DNA of 64,000 bases from Aerococcus urinaeequi (GCF_001543205.1 NZ_CP014162.1:1550001-1614000); one strand, 5' to 3'. Positions 7,985-18,923 are shown, counted from the stretch's first letter. Numbers and translations are program-made. Notes: a model not told the origin generated them from the sequence alone.

Positions 7985-8437
7985 TCATTCGTTGACGTGA
8001 CCGATACTTTTTTCCATATCGACATGCATGATGCCTGCGTCCATATATTTCGGTGTATCCATGTTTTCATAGCCAAGCGCTTCGTAGAAACCTGTTACAT
8101 GCTCTTGGGCACCTAAAATGATTTGTGAGAAATGTTCCTCTGAGGCCTTCGCTTCAACAACGGCCATCAACTCACGGCCTAATCCTTGGCCACGATATTT
8201 TTGAGCAATTGCTACACGTTGTAATTTGGCTGCATTCGGTGTTAAGGCGAGTAACCGCGCTGTATAAACGGGTTCATTATCGCTATTGTAGCCAACCATA
8301 TGTAAGCAATCTGCTTCGTATTTATCGATTTCTTCGTCAATATCGATACCTTGTTCGTCTACGAAGACTTCTTTTCTAACTTTTAAAGCGTCCCTATAGG
8401 GCTCTGAATTGATATCATTGGTCCAAACGGTCTTCAT
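7985..8437 (-). CDS. GNAT-family N-acetyltransferase
   Basis: The 150-residue protein is a single GNAT domain that would transfer an acetyl group from acetyl-CoA. The acetyl-CoA binding motif is visible as QRVAIAQKYRGQGLGRELM (about residues 72-90), followed by the usual C-terminal GFYEALGYE segment. The N-terminus (ALKVRKEVFVDEQGI) resembles ElaA/YjcF-type members. GAAGGAGA lies just before the ATG on the minus strand. It appears monocistronic. The substrate cannot be deduced. Confidence 0.85.
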   Translation of the reverse strand: MKTVWTNDINSEPYRDALKVRKEVFVDEQGIDIDEEIDKYEADCLHMVGYNSDNEPVYTARLLALTPNAAKLQRVAIAQKYRGQGLGRELMAVVEAKASEEHFSQIILGAQEHVTGFYEALGYENMDTPKYMDAGIMHVDMEKSIGHVNE

Positions 8438-8667
8438 GCCATTTCTCCTTCAATAAAAAATGAATTTAGTGCTAAAAATGATAGACTCATTATAACATAA
8501 GCGGGAATAATTATTATGTGATTTGCAATTTTAAATTACTTGATGTCTGTGGTATTATAGAAAGGCATATTTCAGGAGGTGTGTTTAGCTTAGCACGCTA
8601 TATAAATCATACGCCCAACAAATTATAAAGACATAATCAATAATAAAAATGAAAAAGGATGAAGAGG

Positions 8668-10242
8668 ATGAACTTAACGCAAGAAGTAGCAAAACGCCGT
8701 ACCTTTGCCATCATTTCCCACCCGGATGCTGGTAAAACGACGATTACAGAACAATTATTATTATACTCAGGTGCTATCCGTCAAGCGGGTACTGTTAAAG
8801 GGAAAAAATCAGGTAAATTCGCCAAGTCTGACTGGATGAAAATTGAGCAACAACGTGGGATTTCCGTTACATCTTCAGTGATGCAGGTAGACTACGATGG
8901 TTACCAAATCAACCTAGTGGATACCCCAGGACATGAGGACTTCTCTGAGGATACTTACCGTACATTGATGGCTGTAGATGCGGCCGTGATGGTAATTGAC
9001 TCAGGTAAAGGGATCGAGCCTCAAACTAAGAAATTATTCCAAGTTTGTCGTATGCGTGGAATTCCAATTTTCACCTTTATGAACAAATTAGACCGTGATG
9101 GCCGTGAACCGATGGACTTAGTTGCTGAACTTGAAGAAGTGTTAGACATCGATGCCTATGCAATGAACTGGCCAATGGGTATGGGGAAACAATTCCTTGG
9201 TTTATATGATTTCTACAACAACCGTGTTGAATTAACCCATCCAGAAGAAAATGGTGGTAACGATTTCCTACCATTGAACGAAGACGGTGAAGTTGAAGGC
9301 GACTTTAAATTTAAAGAATCATCTATTTATACCGAAGCCTTGGAAAACGCAGAATTAATGCGTGAAGCTGGTAATGACTTTGACGCAGAAGCAATTGCTG
9401 CTGGTGAATTAACGCCAGTATTCTTCGGATCGGCTTTAACTGGTTTTGGTGTGCAAACTTTCCTAGATGCTTTTGTTGATTTTGCGCCAGCACCTTCAGC
9501 AGTGGATACTGTTGATGAAGGTGAAGAAGTTGAGCCAACAGATACTGAATTAACTGGCTTTATCTTTAAAATCCAAGCTAACATGGATCCGCGTCACCGT
9601 GACCGTATCGCCTTTGTACGTATTGTATCAGGTACGTTTGAAGAAGGTATGGATGTTAAAGTAACCCGTACAGACAAGAAAATTAAATTAAATAATACTA
9701 CGCGATTTATGGCTGATTCTAGAGAAAACGTTGAAAAGGCTGTAGCCGGAGATATTATCGGTTTATATGATACTGGTAACTTCCAAATTGGTGATACTAT
9801 TTATACAGGTAAAAAGGCCGTATCATTCCCACCACTACCACAATTTACACCAGAATTATTCATGAAAGTTTCACCTAAAAATGTGATGAAACAAAAATCA
9901 TTCCACAAAGGTATGCAACAATTAGTACAAGAGGGTGCAATTCAACTTTATAGAACATGGCATTCTGAAGAATACATTATTGGTGCTGTTGGTCAATTAC
10001 AATTTGAAGTTTTCCAATACCGTTTATTAAATGAATATAACTCTGAAGTAGATATGTCACCAATGGGTAATAAAATTGCGCGTTGGATTTCTGAGGAAGA
10101 ATTAGATCCTAAGATGTCATCAAGTCGTAACTTACTATGTAAAGACATCCATGGAAACCCAGTATTCCTATTCGAGAATAATTTTGCCGTAAATTGGTTC
10201 CAAGGAAAGTATCCGGATGTACATTTGGAAACTTTACTGTAG
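8668..10242 (+). CDS. prfC: Peptide chain release factor 3
   Basis: The 524-residue GTPase recycles release factors 1 and 2 from the ribosome after termination. The P-loop SHPDAGKTT is near the N-terminus, with [12 protein letters not shown] and [10 protein letters not shown] as the further G motifs, then EF-G-like domains II and III. The ATG at 8668 is preferred because AAAAAGG then lies 9 bases upstream; the in-frame ATG at 8659 would touch that site. A TGG-preceded TATTAT at about 8553-8558 may be the promoter. The gap back to the GNAT gene holds nothing else I recognise. Confidence 0.95.
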   Translation: MNLTQEVAKRRTFAIISHPDAGKTTITEQLLLYSGAIRQAGTVKGKKSGKFAKSDWMKIEQQRGISVTSSVMQVDYDGYQINLVDTPGHEDFSEDTYRTLMAVDAAVMVIDSGKGIEPQTKKLFQVCRMRGIPIFTFMNKLDRDGREPMDLVAELEEVLDIDAYAMNWPMGMGKQFLGLYDFYNNRVELTHPEENGGNDFLPLNEDGEVEGDFKFKESSIYTEALENAELMREAGNDFDAEAIAAGELTPVFFGSALTGFGVQTFLDAFVDFAPAPSAVDTVDEGEEVEPTDTELTGFIFKIQANMDPRHRDRIAFVRIVSGTFEEGMDVKVTRTDKKIKLNNTTRFMADSRENVEKAVAGDIIGLYDTGNFQIGDTIYTGKKAVSFPPLPQFTPELFMKVSPKNVMKQKSFHKGMQQLVQEGAIQLYRTWHSEEYIIGAVGQLQFEVFQYRLLNEYNSEVDMSPMGNKIARWISEEELDPKMSSSRNLLCKDIHGNPVFLFENNFAVNWFQGKYPDVHLETLL

Positions 10243-10276
10243 GCGATAGTTTCCTATAACAATAAATGAGCCATAT

Positions 10277-10324
10277 AAAACCACTAAACGATTACAATTT
10301 ATGTTGTGATCATTTAGTGGTTTT
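10277..10324 (+). terminator. Terminator of prfC
   Basis: AAAACCACTAAA (10277-10288) pairs with TTTAGTGGTTTT (10313-10324), with extra pairing of ATTACAA and TTGTGAT inside, followed by a T-run. Confidence 0.88.
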
Positions 10325-10395
10325 TTGTGTAGTTTAGCTAATGACCTATCCTTATGAATAGGGCTATTATTGTTGTAGATATGCAAGACTAAGCA

Positions 10396-11280
10396 CTATC
10401 TTAGACGCATAATTGTTTCAAACCAAGATTCGATTTGCTGTTTGTCAGGTGCATCCTTTAAGTAAACGAAATTAAAGGGATGTTGAATATTAAAGTTTAC
10501 TAATGGAATTTCAACAAGATAACCAGTTGCTAATTCTTCTTTCACAGCTTCACGGTACATAAAGGTGATACCCATATTTTGATGGCATAAAGCTTTAATG
10601 ACATTCATATTTGTGATTTGAGTTCTACCAATAAAGTCGTCAATATGAAGATTCTGGTTATATAAAGCTTGTTCTAAAATATCACGTGTACCACTCCCTG
10701 GCTCCCGTAAAATAAGTTGCTGATCAAGCAAATCTTCTAAAAGAATGGCTTTTTTTGCTAGGATATTTTCAGGCGAACAGATAGCGATAAACTCTTCATT
10801 TGAAATCAACTTATGTTCAAATTCCTGCTGGTTGAAATGGCCCTCTAATAGAGCGAAGTCAATCTTACCGTCCCAAAGCATCTCTTGTAGAATATGGGTG
10901 TTTTCAACAAACATTGAAATATTTGTAGCAGGTTTTTCTTCAAATATCTGATGTAGAATGGGCGGCATAGTATATTCACCAATGGTTAGGGTTGCACCAA
11001 AGTGTAGAGGATAAACCTTATCTTTTACACGGTGGAGCAGTGGCAATATACGTTCAGCATTTGCTTTTAATAACTTGATATATTGTTGAAGAGCTTTACC
11101 TTCTTCAGTAAGCGAGAAGTTTTTGCCTTTTTCAGCTATTAAAATGATTTGATAGTAGTGTTCTAAATATTGTATATGCTGAGAAACAGCAGGTTGAGTC
11201 ATGTTTAAGATTTCAGCCGTTTTAGTAAAACTCCCTTGCTCACAAAGGGTTAAAAAAGTTTGTAAACGATTATCTAGCAT
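10396..11280 (-). CDS. LysR-family transcriptional regulator
   Basis: The 294-residue protein has the N-terminal winged helix-turn-helix of LysR regulators (QGSFTKTAEILNMTQPAVSQ, about residues 16-35) and a two-lobed effector domain after residue 85. The ATG at 11280 lies 9 bases after AAGG; the in-frame ATG at 11289 abuts that site. It is transcribed away from a YeiH-family exporter gene with a 109-bp shared gap. This divergent layout is typical of LysR proteins that control the neighbour and themselves. Related regulators next to YeiH genes are linked to sulfur metabolism; the ligand here is unknown. Confidence 0.9.
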   Translation of the reverse strand: MLDNRLQTFLTLCEQGSFTKTAEILNMTQPAVSQHIQYLEHYYQIILIAEKGKNFSLTEEGKALQQYIKLLKANAERILPLLHRVKDKVYPLHFGATLTIGEYTMPPILHQIFEEKPATNISMFVENTHILQEMLWDGKIDFALLEGHFNQQEFEHKLISNEEFIAICSPENILAKKAILLEDLLDQQLILREPGSGTRDILEQALYNQNLHIDDFIGRTQITNMNVIKALCHQNMGITFMYREAVKEELATGYLVEIPLVNFNIQHPFNFVYLKDAPDKQQIESWFETIMRLR

Positions 11281-11314
11281 ATCCACCATCCTTATAATAA
11301 TTATTGATGTAAAT

Positions 11315-11339
11315 ATAAAATATGATAATTATATTTTAT
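11315..11339. promoter_or_regulatory. Inverted repeat between lysR and yeiH, candidate operator
   Basis: ATAAAATAT (11315-11323) is the exact inverted copy of ATATTTTAT (11331-11339), with a 7-base spacer. This 25-bp dyad lies in the shared promoter region and has the A/T-rich palindromic form of LysR boxes. A possible yeiH -10 (TGCTATATT) follows at about 11350-11358. The regulatory role is inferred from position. Confidence 0.6.
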
Positions 11340-11389
11340 GGAAACCTTATGCTATATTCAAGATATGAATAATGATTTGGAGGAGAATT

Positions 11390-12406
11390 ATGATAGAAAA
11401 AGGAAAAAATCTAATACCAGGCTTATCACTTAGTGCCTTAGTTGCAGTGATAGCCATAGCGCTGAGTAGCTTATTACCAGGTGATATCATTGGTGCGACT
11501 GTGATGGCTCTGCTAGTTGGGATGGCATTAAATCCTTTCTTCATGAAACATCAACAGCTATATTCAGGGGTTACTTTTTCATCAAAGAAAATCTTACGAT
11601 TAGGAATTATTTTGATGGGCGTGAATCTGAACTTTGCTGAAGTGTGGGATGTTGGAAAATATGCACTGTTTTTAATGACATTTACAATGTTGACAGCCTT
11701 TGGTGTTGGTAACTTGATTGGTAAGTTTTTTGGGGTAAATTGGAAGCTAACAAATTTATTAGCAGTGAGTACTGCGATTTGTGGAGGATCAGCTGTGGCA
11801 GCGGTTGGACCCGTTATAAAAGCGAAACATGAAGATATTACTTATGCAATTTCTGCGACCTTTATCTTTGATATTATTACTGTAATTATTTTTCCATGGA
11901 TAGGGATTGCGCTGGGGATGTCTGATACAGGATATGGTCATTGGATTGGTACTGCGGTGAATGACACGTCTTCGGTGGTAGCTGCTGGTTATGCTTTCTC
12001 ACAACTTGGTGGGAACGTAGCGGTTATTGTAAAACTCACACGTACGTTATTCATCATCCCATATGTGCTTGTTTTCTCTGTTATTAATGAACGACTAGAA
12101 AATAAGGCGCAGGGAACAAACCACCACACACCTGTTGATTTACGAAAAATATTTCCCTATTTCATCATTTTATTTTTAGTCGTTGTGGCTTTGAGAAGTA
12201 CTGGTATTATACCAGATGCTATTGCACCATCTATTTCAAGTGCTTCAAAATTTAGCATGATCATGGCCTTATCTGCAATTGGATTAACGACCAGCTTTAA
12301 AGATATTCAAAAAATTGGTCCTAAACCAATGATTCTAGGCTTTATAGTCGATTCACTTGTAGTCGTTGTTGCCATTGTTGTTCTATTCCTAACAAACCAT
12401 TTCTAA
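11390..12406 (+). CDS. YeiH/UPF0324-family putative sulfate or sulfite exporter
   Basis: The 338-residue integral membrane protein has about ten hydrophobic segments and the family signature regions LVGMALNP, ILRLGIILMGVNLNF and STAICGGSAVAAVGPVI. Members are annotated as putative sulfate exporters, with little direct proof. The ATG at 11390 follows GGAGGAG by 5 bases; an in-frame TTG-side extension to 11372 has no such site. The divergent LysR gene is the likely regulator. It ends at a terminator shared with clpE. Confidence 0.88.
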   Translation: MIEKGKNLIPGLSLSALVAVIAIALSSLLPGDIIGATVMALLVGMALNPFFMKHQQLYSGVTFSSKKILRLGIILMGVNLNFAEVWDVGKYALFLMTFTMLTAFGVGNLIGKFFGVNWKLTNLLAVSTAICGGSAVAAVGPVIKAKHEDITYAISATFIFDIITVIIFPWIGIALGMSDTGYGHWIGTAVNDTSSVVAAGYAFSQLGGNVAVIVKLTRTLFIIPYVLVFSVINERLENKAQGTNHHTPVDLRKIFPYFIILFLVVVALRSTGIIPDAIAPSISSASKFSMIMALSAIGLTTSFKDIQKIGPKPMILGFIVDSLVVVVAIVVLFLTNHF

Positions 12407-12433
12407 CGATAAAAGAATAAATATTATTTATAA

Positions 12434-12469
12434 AAAAGGAATTGTAGCAATGAAGCCACAATTCCTTTT
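12434..12469. terminator. Bidirectional terminator between yeiH and clpE
   Basis: AAAAGGAATTGT (12434-12445) pairs perfectly with ACAATTCCTTTT (12458-12469), flanked by A and T runs, between convergent genes. Confidence 0.88.
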
Positions 12470-12477
12470 CTTTGTGT

Positions 12478-14694
12478 TTATTTAGTTGTACTTTCATCTG
12501 ATTCTAAGTTTGATGAATTTTCATTTTCACTTACACTTACTACAATTTCGTCGTCAGTATTTGTTGTGAAATTAATTTCGTGAATATCACTGTTTTTTAG
12601 GTAGGTATCTGCGACTTGGTCTTCGATTTGACTTTGGATGACACGTCTTAATGGGCGGGCACCAAGTTTTGGATCATAGCCAAGTTCAACTAACCGTTCT
12701 TTGACCTTGTCATCAACATTTACATGGATATCTTGGTTGGCTAATAAGTTGTTCATGTTGTCTAATAGTAGGTCAACAATCACAATCAATTCTGTTTTAG
12801 TTAGCGGTTGGAATTCGATGATGGCATCGAAACGGTTCAAGAATTCAGGTTTAAAGTAGTCACCAATCTTGTTCATGACACTTTGTTGTTTACCTTGTTT
12901 GCTTGCCCCGAAACCAACACTAGCTTCAACGCCATCTGAACCGGCATTTGATGTCATGATGATTAGGGTATCTTTAAAGGATACAGTCCGTCCTTGGGCG
13001 TCTGTTAAACGACCGTCTTCCATGATTTGTAGGAAGATATTTAAGACATCTGGATGGGCTTTTTCAATTTCATCTAATAAGATGATTGAATATGGCTGAC
13101 GACGTACTTGTTCAGTTAATTGGCCAGCTTCGTCATAACCTACATATCCTGGAGGTGAACCGATCAATTTAGATACAGCATGTTTTTCCATATATTCAGA
13201 CATATCAAAACGAACTAAAGCTTCGTGTCTACCAAATAATTGAATAGCTAGTTGACGAGCTAATTCAGTCTTACCAACACCGGTTGGCCCGACGAACATG
13301 AAAGATCCGATCGGACGGTCTTGACGGCTCAAACCAACGCGATTACGGCGGATGGCTTTAGCAATGTGTTCTACAGCATCGTCTTGACCAATGACGTGTT
13401 GTTTCAAGTTTTCGTCTAGGTTGATTAATTGGTTTTGCTCAGATTCTTGCAAGTCTGAAACAGGAATACCGGTTTTGGTTTCGATAATCGCTTGGATGTC
13501 GCTAGCAGTAACCGTTGGGGTCTTTTCAGTCACATTTTGGTTGCTATCATACATGCCTTGGTATTTATTTAATTGGTCACGGTAGTAGGCTGCTTTCTCG
13601 TAATCTTCTGCCTCTGTGGCCATTTCTTTTAGTTTGGTTAATTCATCAATTTGATTTTTCAAGGATTCACGGTCTAAGAATGGAATAGTTAAGTTCATTT
13701 TAGAACCAGATTCATCTAATAAATCGATGGCTTTATCTGGTAATTGGCGGTCAGTTATATACCGGTCAGATAAACGGACAGTTGCTTCAATCGCTTCATC
13801 ACTATATTTCACGTTATGGAAAGCTTCGTATTTTTCTTGAATACCTTTAATAATTTCAAGGGTTTCCTCTACAGAAGGTTCAGCTACCATGACTTGTTGT
13901 AGACGACGGGCTAGGGCGCCATCTTTTTCGATTTTTCTAAATTCATTTAAAGTAGTAGCACCCACTAATTGGAGTTCTCCACGGGCTAGGGCTGGTTTTA
14001 GAATATTACCAGCATCTAGTGAGCCGCCTTCGGTTGAACCAGCGCCGACAATTTCATGAATTTCATCTATAAATAGAATGATATTTTTATTTTCACGGAC
14101 TTCATTCATTAATTGTTGCATTTTTTCTTCGAATTGACCGCGGATACCAGTCCCTTGAACAAGCGAAGCAACATCTAATTGGATGACTTCTTTGTTGCGC
14201 AATTTTTCCGGTACAGCGTGCTCAACAATTTTTTGAGCGAGTCCTTCGACAACCGCTGTTTTACCAACACCTGGTTCACCAATTAGAACAGGATTGTTTT
14301 TTGTCCGACGGTTCAGGATTTCAATCACTCGGATAATTTCATCGTCACGACCGATAATTGGGTCGATTAAACCAGCTTTAGCTTGGTCAGTCAAGTTGGT
14401 CCCGTAATTGCCTAAGATAGAATCGTCATTGTTGCCACCTTGGCCAGCTTGAGCTTTATTTTGCGAATTAGTAGAAAAGCCTTGTTGTTGCATTTGACGT
14501 AATAAGTCATCAAAGCTATAGCCACCAAAGGGGTTGTTACCGTTACTGTTGTTGTTATTTAAATTGTTGGTTTGTTTACCTTGAGATAGCTGTGAGTAGC
14601 ATGTTTGGCAGAGGTTCACTGCTTCACGTCGGCCATTCACATTTGCGTATACATGAATGACGGCGTCGCGTTCGCCACAGTTTTGACATAACAT
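12478..14694 (-). CDS. clpE: ATP-dependent Clp protease ATPase subunit ClpE
   Basis: The 738-residue AAA+ unfoldase feeds damaged proteins to ClpP. The N-terminus has the ClpE zinc finger ([10 protein letters not shown], then NLCQTCY), a Gly/Asn-rich linker, and then two AAA+ modules with Walker A motifs GEPGVGKTA and [10 protein letters not shown], separated by a UVR-like coiled region (about 360-390). The zinc finger separates it from ClpC. The start at 14694 is chosen because it begins the zinc-finger domain and follows AAAGGAAG; a longer frame to 14736 has no such support. A CtsR-type box lies in the promoter. Confidence 0.93.
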   Translation of the reverse strand: MLCQNCGERDAVIHVYANVNGRREAVNLCQTCYSQLSQGKQTNNLNNNNSNGNNPFGGYSFDDLLRQMQQQGFSTNSQNKAQAGQGGNNDDSILGNYGTNLTDQAKAGLIDPIIGRDDEIIRVIEILNRRTKNNPVLIGEPGVGKTAVVEGLAQKIVEHAVPEKLRNKEVIQLDVASLVQGTGIRGQFEEKMQQLMNEVRENKNIILFIDEIHEIVGAGSTEGGSLDAGNILKPALARGELQLVGATTLNEFRKIEKDGALARRLQQVMVAEPSVEETLEIIKGIQEKYEAFHNVKYSDEAIEATVRLSDRYITDRQLPDKAIDLLDESGSKMNLTIPFLDRESLKNQIDELTKLKEMATEAEDYEKAAYYRDQLNKYQGMYDSNQNVTEKTPTVTASDIQAIIETKTGIPVSDLQESEQNQLINLDENLKQHVIGQDDAVEHIAKAIRRNRVGLSRQDRPIGSFMFVGPTGVGKTELARQLAIQLFGRHEALVRFDMSEYMEKHAVSKLIGSPPGYVGYDEAGQLTEQVRRQPYSIILLDEIEKAHPDVLNIFLQIMEDGRLTDAQGRTVSFKDTLIIMTSNAGSDGVEASVGFGASKQGKQQSVMNKIGDYFKPEFLNRFDAIIEFQPLTKTELIVIVDLLLDNMNNLLANQDIHVNVDDKVKERLVELGYDPKLGARPLRRVIQSQIEDQVADTYLKNSDIHEINFTTNTDDEIVVSVSENENSSNLESDESTTK

Positions 14695-14777
14695 ATAAAC
14701 ACTTCCTTTATTTAATGCTAAGGGGGTTGCTTGCAATTTTTAATTCGCAGCATTTCAATATAACTGCTAATAGCTCT

Positions 14778-14807
14778 ATTATACTCTGACCAATTTTGAC
14801 TTTCAAC
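14778..14807 (-). promoter_or_regulatory. clpE promoter with CtsR operator in the spacer
   Basis: On the minus strand TTGAAA (14802-14807 region) and TATAAT (14778-14783) are 17 bases apart. The spacer holds AGTCAAAATTGGTCAGA (14785-14801), close to the CtsR heptad repeat GGTCAAA-N3-RGTCAAA. CtsR bound here would block the promoter until heat or protein stress. This is the class III heat-shock arrangement known in Firmicutes. Confidence 0.85.
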
Positions 14808-14931
14808 TAAAAGGTCTCAATCAAAATAATTCATGTGCTATCCAAGTGAAAAACCTTGTGGAAACGCTATTTTTTTGGTAAATTATAAGTGAAAGAGTTT
14901 TCTAATTATGGTATAGTCTAGTTTGTGACGT

Positions 14932-14959
14932 TTTACTTTGCAAATAGATAAGCTATAAT
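14932..14959 (+). promoter_or_regulatory. Likely ptsHI promoter
   Basis: TTTACT (14932-14937) and TATAAT (14954-14959) with a 16-base spacer lie upstream of ptsH. No other strong promoter is visible between clpE and ptsH. Confidence 0.55.
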
Positions 14960-15015
14960 AACTCTTGCCTATTTATAAAGGTATAAATAAAACATTTTAA
15001 AGGAGATTTTTGATT

Positions 15016-15282
15016 ATGAAAAAACAAGAATTTAACATTACAGCTGAAACTGGTATCCACGCACGTCCTGCAACTTTATTGGTGCAATCTGCAAGCAAGT
15101 TTAACTCAGATATTAACTTAGAATACAAAGGTAAATCTGTAAACTTGAAATCTATCATGGGCGTAATGTCTTTAGGTGTAGGTCAAGGTTCTGACGTTGT
15201 AATCACTGCTGAAGGTGATGACGAAGAAGAAGCAATCCAAACAATTGCTGACACTATGAAAAATGAAGGGTTATCAGAATAA
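15016..15282 (+). CDS. ptsH: Phosphocarrier protein HPr
   Basis: The 88-residue cytosolic protein relays phosphate from Enzyme I to the sugar-specific EII permeases. His15 (TGIHARPAT) is the phosphocarrier site, and Ser46 (NLKSIMGVM) is the site used by HPr kinase for CcpA-dependent catabolite control. AAAGGAG lies before the ATG at 15016. ptsI follows 1 base after the stop codon, so the two are translationally coupled. Confidence 0.97.
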   Translation: MKKQEFNITAETGIHARPATLLVQSASKFNSDINLEYKGKSVNLKSIMGVMSLGVGQGSDVVITAEGDDEEEAIQTIADTMKNEGLSE

Positions 15283-15283
15283 T

Positions 15284-17017
15284 ATGACAAAATTAACAGG
15301 AATCGTGGCTAGCGATGGCATTGCCATCGCTAAAGCGTTCTTAGTTGAAGAACCTGATTTAAGTTTTGAAATTTCAAAATCTAATGATTCACAACAAGAA
15401 AAAGAACGCTTAGCAAAAGCTATAGCCGACTCAAAAGTAGAAATCGAAAAAATTAAAGCGGTTGCAGCTAAATCCTTGTCAGAAGAGGAAGCGCAAGTCT
15501 TTGACGCGCATTTAATGGTCCTTGAAGATCCGGAATTGCAGCAAGCTTACACCCAAAAAATTGATGATGAAACATTGAATGCAGAATCTGCTGTTCGTCA
15601 AACAGCTGACTTCTACATCGAAATCTTCAAAGGTATGGAAGACAACCCTTATATGCAAGAACGTGCAGCTGACATCAAAGATGTTACTGATCGTTTAGTA
15701 GCACATTTATTAGGTGTTAAAATCCCTGACCTTTCAACAATTGATGAAGAAGTGGTTGTTGTGGCTTATGACTTAACGCCAAGTGATACTGCACAATTGA
15801 ACCGCCAATTTGTTAAAGGTTTTGCGACTGATATCGGTGGACGTACGTCACATTCAGCGATTATGTCTCGTTCATTGGAAATTGCAGCGGTTGTAGGGAC
15901 TGGTAATGTTTCTAAAGAAATTAATGACGGTGACACTGTCATTGTTGATGGTTTAAACGGTGATGTTATTGTAAATCCTGACGACGCAACAATCGCAGAA
16001 TACGAAAAAATTGCTGCTGACTTCTTAGCTCGAAAAGCTGAGTGGGAAAAACTTAAAGACGCTGAGACTTTAACTAAAGACGGCAAGAAATTCGAAATCG
16101 CTGCCAACATCGGTACGCCAAAAGATTTAGAAGGTGTACATTCAAACGGTGCTGAAGCAATTGGTTTATACCGTACTGAATTCTTATACATGGATTCAGA
16201 CGAAATGCCAACTGAAGATGAGCAATTCGAATCTTACAAAGTTGTTTTAGAAGGTATGAATGGTCATCCAGTCGTTGTTCGTACAATGGACATCGGTGGG
16301 GACAAACACTTACCTTACTTACAATTACCAGAAGAAATGAACCCATTCTTAGGTTATCGTGCAATCCGTATCGGATTAAACCAACCTGAATTATTACGTG
16401 TACAATTACGTGCTTTATTACGTGCGTCTGTATACGGTTCATTACGCATCATGTTCCCGATGATTTCTAATTTACCTGAATTCCGCGCTGCGAAAGCAAT
16501 TTACGAGGAAGAAAAAGCTAAATTAGAATCAGAAGGTGTTGAAGTTGCGGATGACATCCAAGTGGGTATCATGATCGAAATCCCAGCAGCCGCTGTGATT
16601 GCTGATCAATTCGCTAAAGAAGTTGACTTCTTCTCTATCGGTACTAACGACTTAATCCAATATACAATGGCGGCTGACCGTATGAACGAACACGTTTCAT
16701 ACCTGTACCAACCATTTAACCCATCTGTATTACGATTAATTAAAAACGTTATCGATGCTAGTCATAAAGAAGGTAAATGGACTGGTATGTGTGGTGAAGT
16801 GGCCGGTGAACCAATGGCTGCCCCATTATTAGTAGGTATGGGCTTAGATGAATTCTCTATGTCTGCATCTTCTGTACTGAAAATCAGATCATTAATTTCT
16901 AAATTAGATTCAAACGAAATGGCTGAATTAGCCAACAAAGTGGTTACGGAAGCAACTTCTTCAGACGAAGCAGAAGCTTTAATTAAAGCAGCAGTTCCTG
17001 AATTAGCTGACTTATAA
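15284..17017 (+). CDS. ptsI: PTS Enzyme I (phosphoenolpyruvate-protein phosphotransferase)
   Basis: The 577-residue enzyme takes phosphate from phosphoenolpyruvate and passes it to HPr. Its N-terminal part carries the phosphorylated His190 in [13 protein letters not shown], and the C-terminal PEP-binding barrel shows [21 protein letters not shown] and the active-site region GMCGEVAGE. Length is typical. The ATG is 1 base after the ptsH stop, with GAAGGG inside ptsH as its ribosome site. A terminator follows, closing the ptsHI operon. Confidence 0.97.
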   Translation: MTKLTGIVASDGIAIAKAFLVEEPDLSFEISKSNDSQQEKERLAKAIADSKVEIEKIKAVAAKSLSEEEAQVFDAHLMVLEDPELQQAYTQKIDDETLNAESAVRQTADFYIEIFKGMEDNPYMQERAADIKDVTDRLVAHLLGVKIPDLSTIDEEVVVVAYDLTPSDTAQLNRQFVKGFATDIGGRTSHSAIMSRSLEIAAVVGTGNVSKEINDGDTVIVDGLNGDVIVNPDDATIAEYEKIAADFLARKAEWEKLKDAETLTKDGKKFEIAANIGTPKDLEGVHSNGAEAIGLYRTEFLYMDSDEMPTEDEQFESYKVVLEGMNGHPVVVRTMDIGGDKHLPYLQLPEEMNPFLGYRAIRIGLNQPELLRVQLRALLRASVYGSLRIMFPMISNLPEFRAAKAIYEEEKAKLESEGVEVADDIQVGIMIEIPAAAVIADQFAKEVDFFSIGTNDLIQYTMAADRMNEHVSYLYQPFNPSVLRLIKNVIDASHKEGKWTGMCGEVAGEPMAAPLLVGMGLDEFSMSASSVLKIRSLISKLDSNEMAELANKVVTEATSSDEAEALIKAAVPELADL

Positions 17018-17037
17018 TCATTTCAAATAAACATACT

Positions 17038-17076
17038 GAAAACCTCACTGAGATCATGGATCTTGGTGGGGTTTTC
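17038..17076 (+). terminator. Terminator of ptsHI
   Basis: GAAAACC and GGTTTTC form the base of a hairpin whose upper part pairs GATC with GATC (17038-17076). T-rich sequence follows. Confidence 0.75.
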
Positions 17077-17228
17077 TCATCGTCTTAGTAACAAACCAAA
17101 GCAAACAGATTCCTTATCGTATTCTTTACAATTAAGTTGCCTTCAGGTGATTTTTTAATTACAATTTTTCTGTTATGATAGGATATATGACAGGATTAAA
17201 ACAAAAAGGGCATCTAAGGAGTGTTTAG

Positions 17229-18485
17229 ATGAATATCGCGATCTTTACCGATACCTACTTTCCACAAGTAAGTGGGGTCGCTACATCAATTCAAACATTA
17301 AAAGAAACGTTTGAGGATAACGGACATCAAGTATATATCTTTACGACATCTGATCCAAAGGCAGAAATTGAAGACCATGTCTTTCGCTATGAATCAGTTC
17401 CTTTTCTATTCTTCAAGGATAGACGAGTGGCGATTCCTTCCTTTGCATCGATTTACCGTAAATGTAAAGAGTTAGAAATAGATATCGTCCATTCCCAAAC
17501 GGAGTTTTCTATGGGGTTGATGGGGGTAAGCGTAGCGCGCTATATGAGGATTCCACTAGTGCACACTTACCACACTTGGTATGAGAAATACCTCCATTAT
17601 ATTTTGAACGGCAAATTAATTTCTCGAAAAACGGTCGTTCATTTGTCTAAACTTTTCTGTGATCAAGCTGATTTGGTCATTTCACCTAGTGGTCAGATGA
17701 AAGATGTTTTACGAGACTATCAAATTCAAAAACCCATTCATGTCTTGGCAACCGGGGTAAAGTTACCTAAGAAAATTGACCAAGATGTCTTAAAAAACTT
17801 TAGACAAAGCTGGGGTATTGCACAAGATGAGTATTTACTATTATCGATTAACCGTATTGCTGAAGAAAAAAACTTAATCGCGATTATCGAGCAGTTCCCT
17901 CAGGTGCTAGCGGATATTCCGAATGCAAAGTTATTACTTGCTGGAGACGGGCCACAATTAAAAGAGTTAAAAGAGTTAACAGCCGAACTGAACTTGACGG
18001 ATAAAGTCGTTTTCCCAGGCTTTGTGGCTCATGACCAAGTCAACGTCTTGTACCAAGCGGCGGATGTTTATGTGAATTTATCAACTTCAGAAACGCAAGG
18101 CTTAACCTTTATTGAAGCCATCACCAACCATTTACCGGTGATTGCCATGAAGACGCCTTATCTAGCGGCCCTTGAAGATATTGCAACGTTCGGTCATTTA
18201 TTAACCGAAGTGACAGACTTTCCGCAATCTGTGAAGGCTATTGCAGCTACGCAATCTACATTAACAGAAGGGCTAGCGCCATTGATTTACCATGTGTCGG
18301 CGGACGTTTTCTATGAAGACTTGTACCATATTTATCAGTACATGATTGAATTGCAGTCAGAGAAACCGAGAAATTTAATTGGCCGAAGTGTTTACCTATC
18401 TTCTTCTTTTGCAGAATTACATAAGCCCTTGAAGTGGACTAGCAAGTACTTTCCGTCTTTCTATATTCGCAGAAAGGATGAATAG
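17229..18485 (+). CDS. Glycosyltransferase family 4, probable glycolipid synthase
   Basis: The 418-residue GT-B enzyme starts with MNIAIFTDTYFPQVSG, typical of GT4 members that glucosylate diacylglycerol in Gram-positive cocci. The C-terminal donor domain has LLAGDGPQL and the E-x7-E motif in SETQGLTFIEA. No membrane helix is evident, so peripheral membrane association is likely. AAGGAG precedes the ATG. In many relatives two such genes sit in tandem (monoglucosyl and diglucosyl steps); here only one is present. Its exact acceptor cannot be told from the sequence. Confidence 0.85.
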   Translation: MNIAIFTDTYFPQVSGVATSIQTLKETFEDNGHQVYIFTTSDPKAEIEDHVFRYESVPFLFFKDRRVAIPSFASIYRKCKELEIDIVHSQTEFSMGLMGVSVARYMRIPLVHTYHTWYEKYLHYILNGKLISRKTVVHLSKLFCDQADLVISPSGQMKDVLRDYQIQKPIHVLATGVKLPKKIDQDVLKNFRQSWGIAQDEYLLLSINRIAEEKNLIAIIEQFPQVLADIPNAKLLLAGDGPQLKELKELTAELNLTDKVVFPGFVAHDQVNVLYQAADVYVNLSTSETQGLTFIEAITNHLPVIAMKTPYLAALEDIATFGHLLTEVTDFPQSVKAIAATQSTLTEGLAPLIYHVSADVFYEDLYHIYQYMIELQSEKPRNLIGRSVYLSSSFAELHKPLKWTSKYFPSFYIRRKDE

Positions 18486-18621
18486 TCAGCTTTAATACGG
18501 GCCGTCATTTTTCAATGAAAAGGCTTCGCTGAAATTAATTCATTTCTTATGCACTTAAAGGTTTTTTATTCACCCAAAGAGTGTTAAAATGACAAAGATA
18601 AGAAGGCGAAAGGAGATTATT

Positions 18622-18849
18622 ATGCAATCATCTCGATTAGAAGCAATTATTACCCGATTAAAAGCGATGCTTTCTGATGACTCAGAAATCGAAGTACGTC
18701 GTTTTGAAAAAGAGGGCGTTGAGAAGTGTATTGTACGCTTTAACAAAGAGTCTGAAAGTTTTGAATTAGAGGACTTAACAATCAACGAAACTTTCCAATT
18801 TGATGACATTGATTTAGTCGCAATGGAAATCTACGAGTTAATTCAATAA
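18622..18849 (+). CDS. YkuJ-like DUF1797 protein
   Basis: The 75-residue acidic protein resembles B. subtilis YkuJ (DUF1797): RRFEKEGVEKCIVRF in the middle and FQFDDIDLVAMEIYELIQ at the end are the conserved parts. It is small and soluble, with no catalytic motif. The ATG at 18622 follows AAAGGAG; an in-frame upstream ATG at 18589 precedes that site and is not preferred. The biological role of the family is unknown. Confidence 0.85.
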   Translation: MQSSRLEAIITRLKAMLSDDSEIEVRRFEKEGVEKCIVRFNKESESFELEDLTINETFQFDDIDLVAMEIYELIQ

Positions 18850-18923
18850 TTAACCAATGCAGTTGAAATTGTAGGGTGACCTACTAGAACTACCAATATG
18901 GCAGACATTCTGTGTCGTATAGA

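Noticed and set aside
14861-14880. CcpA cre site before ptsH
   Set aside because: GGAAACGCTA resembles the left half of a cre site, but the right half fails at several fixed bases.
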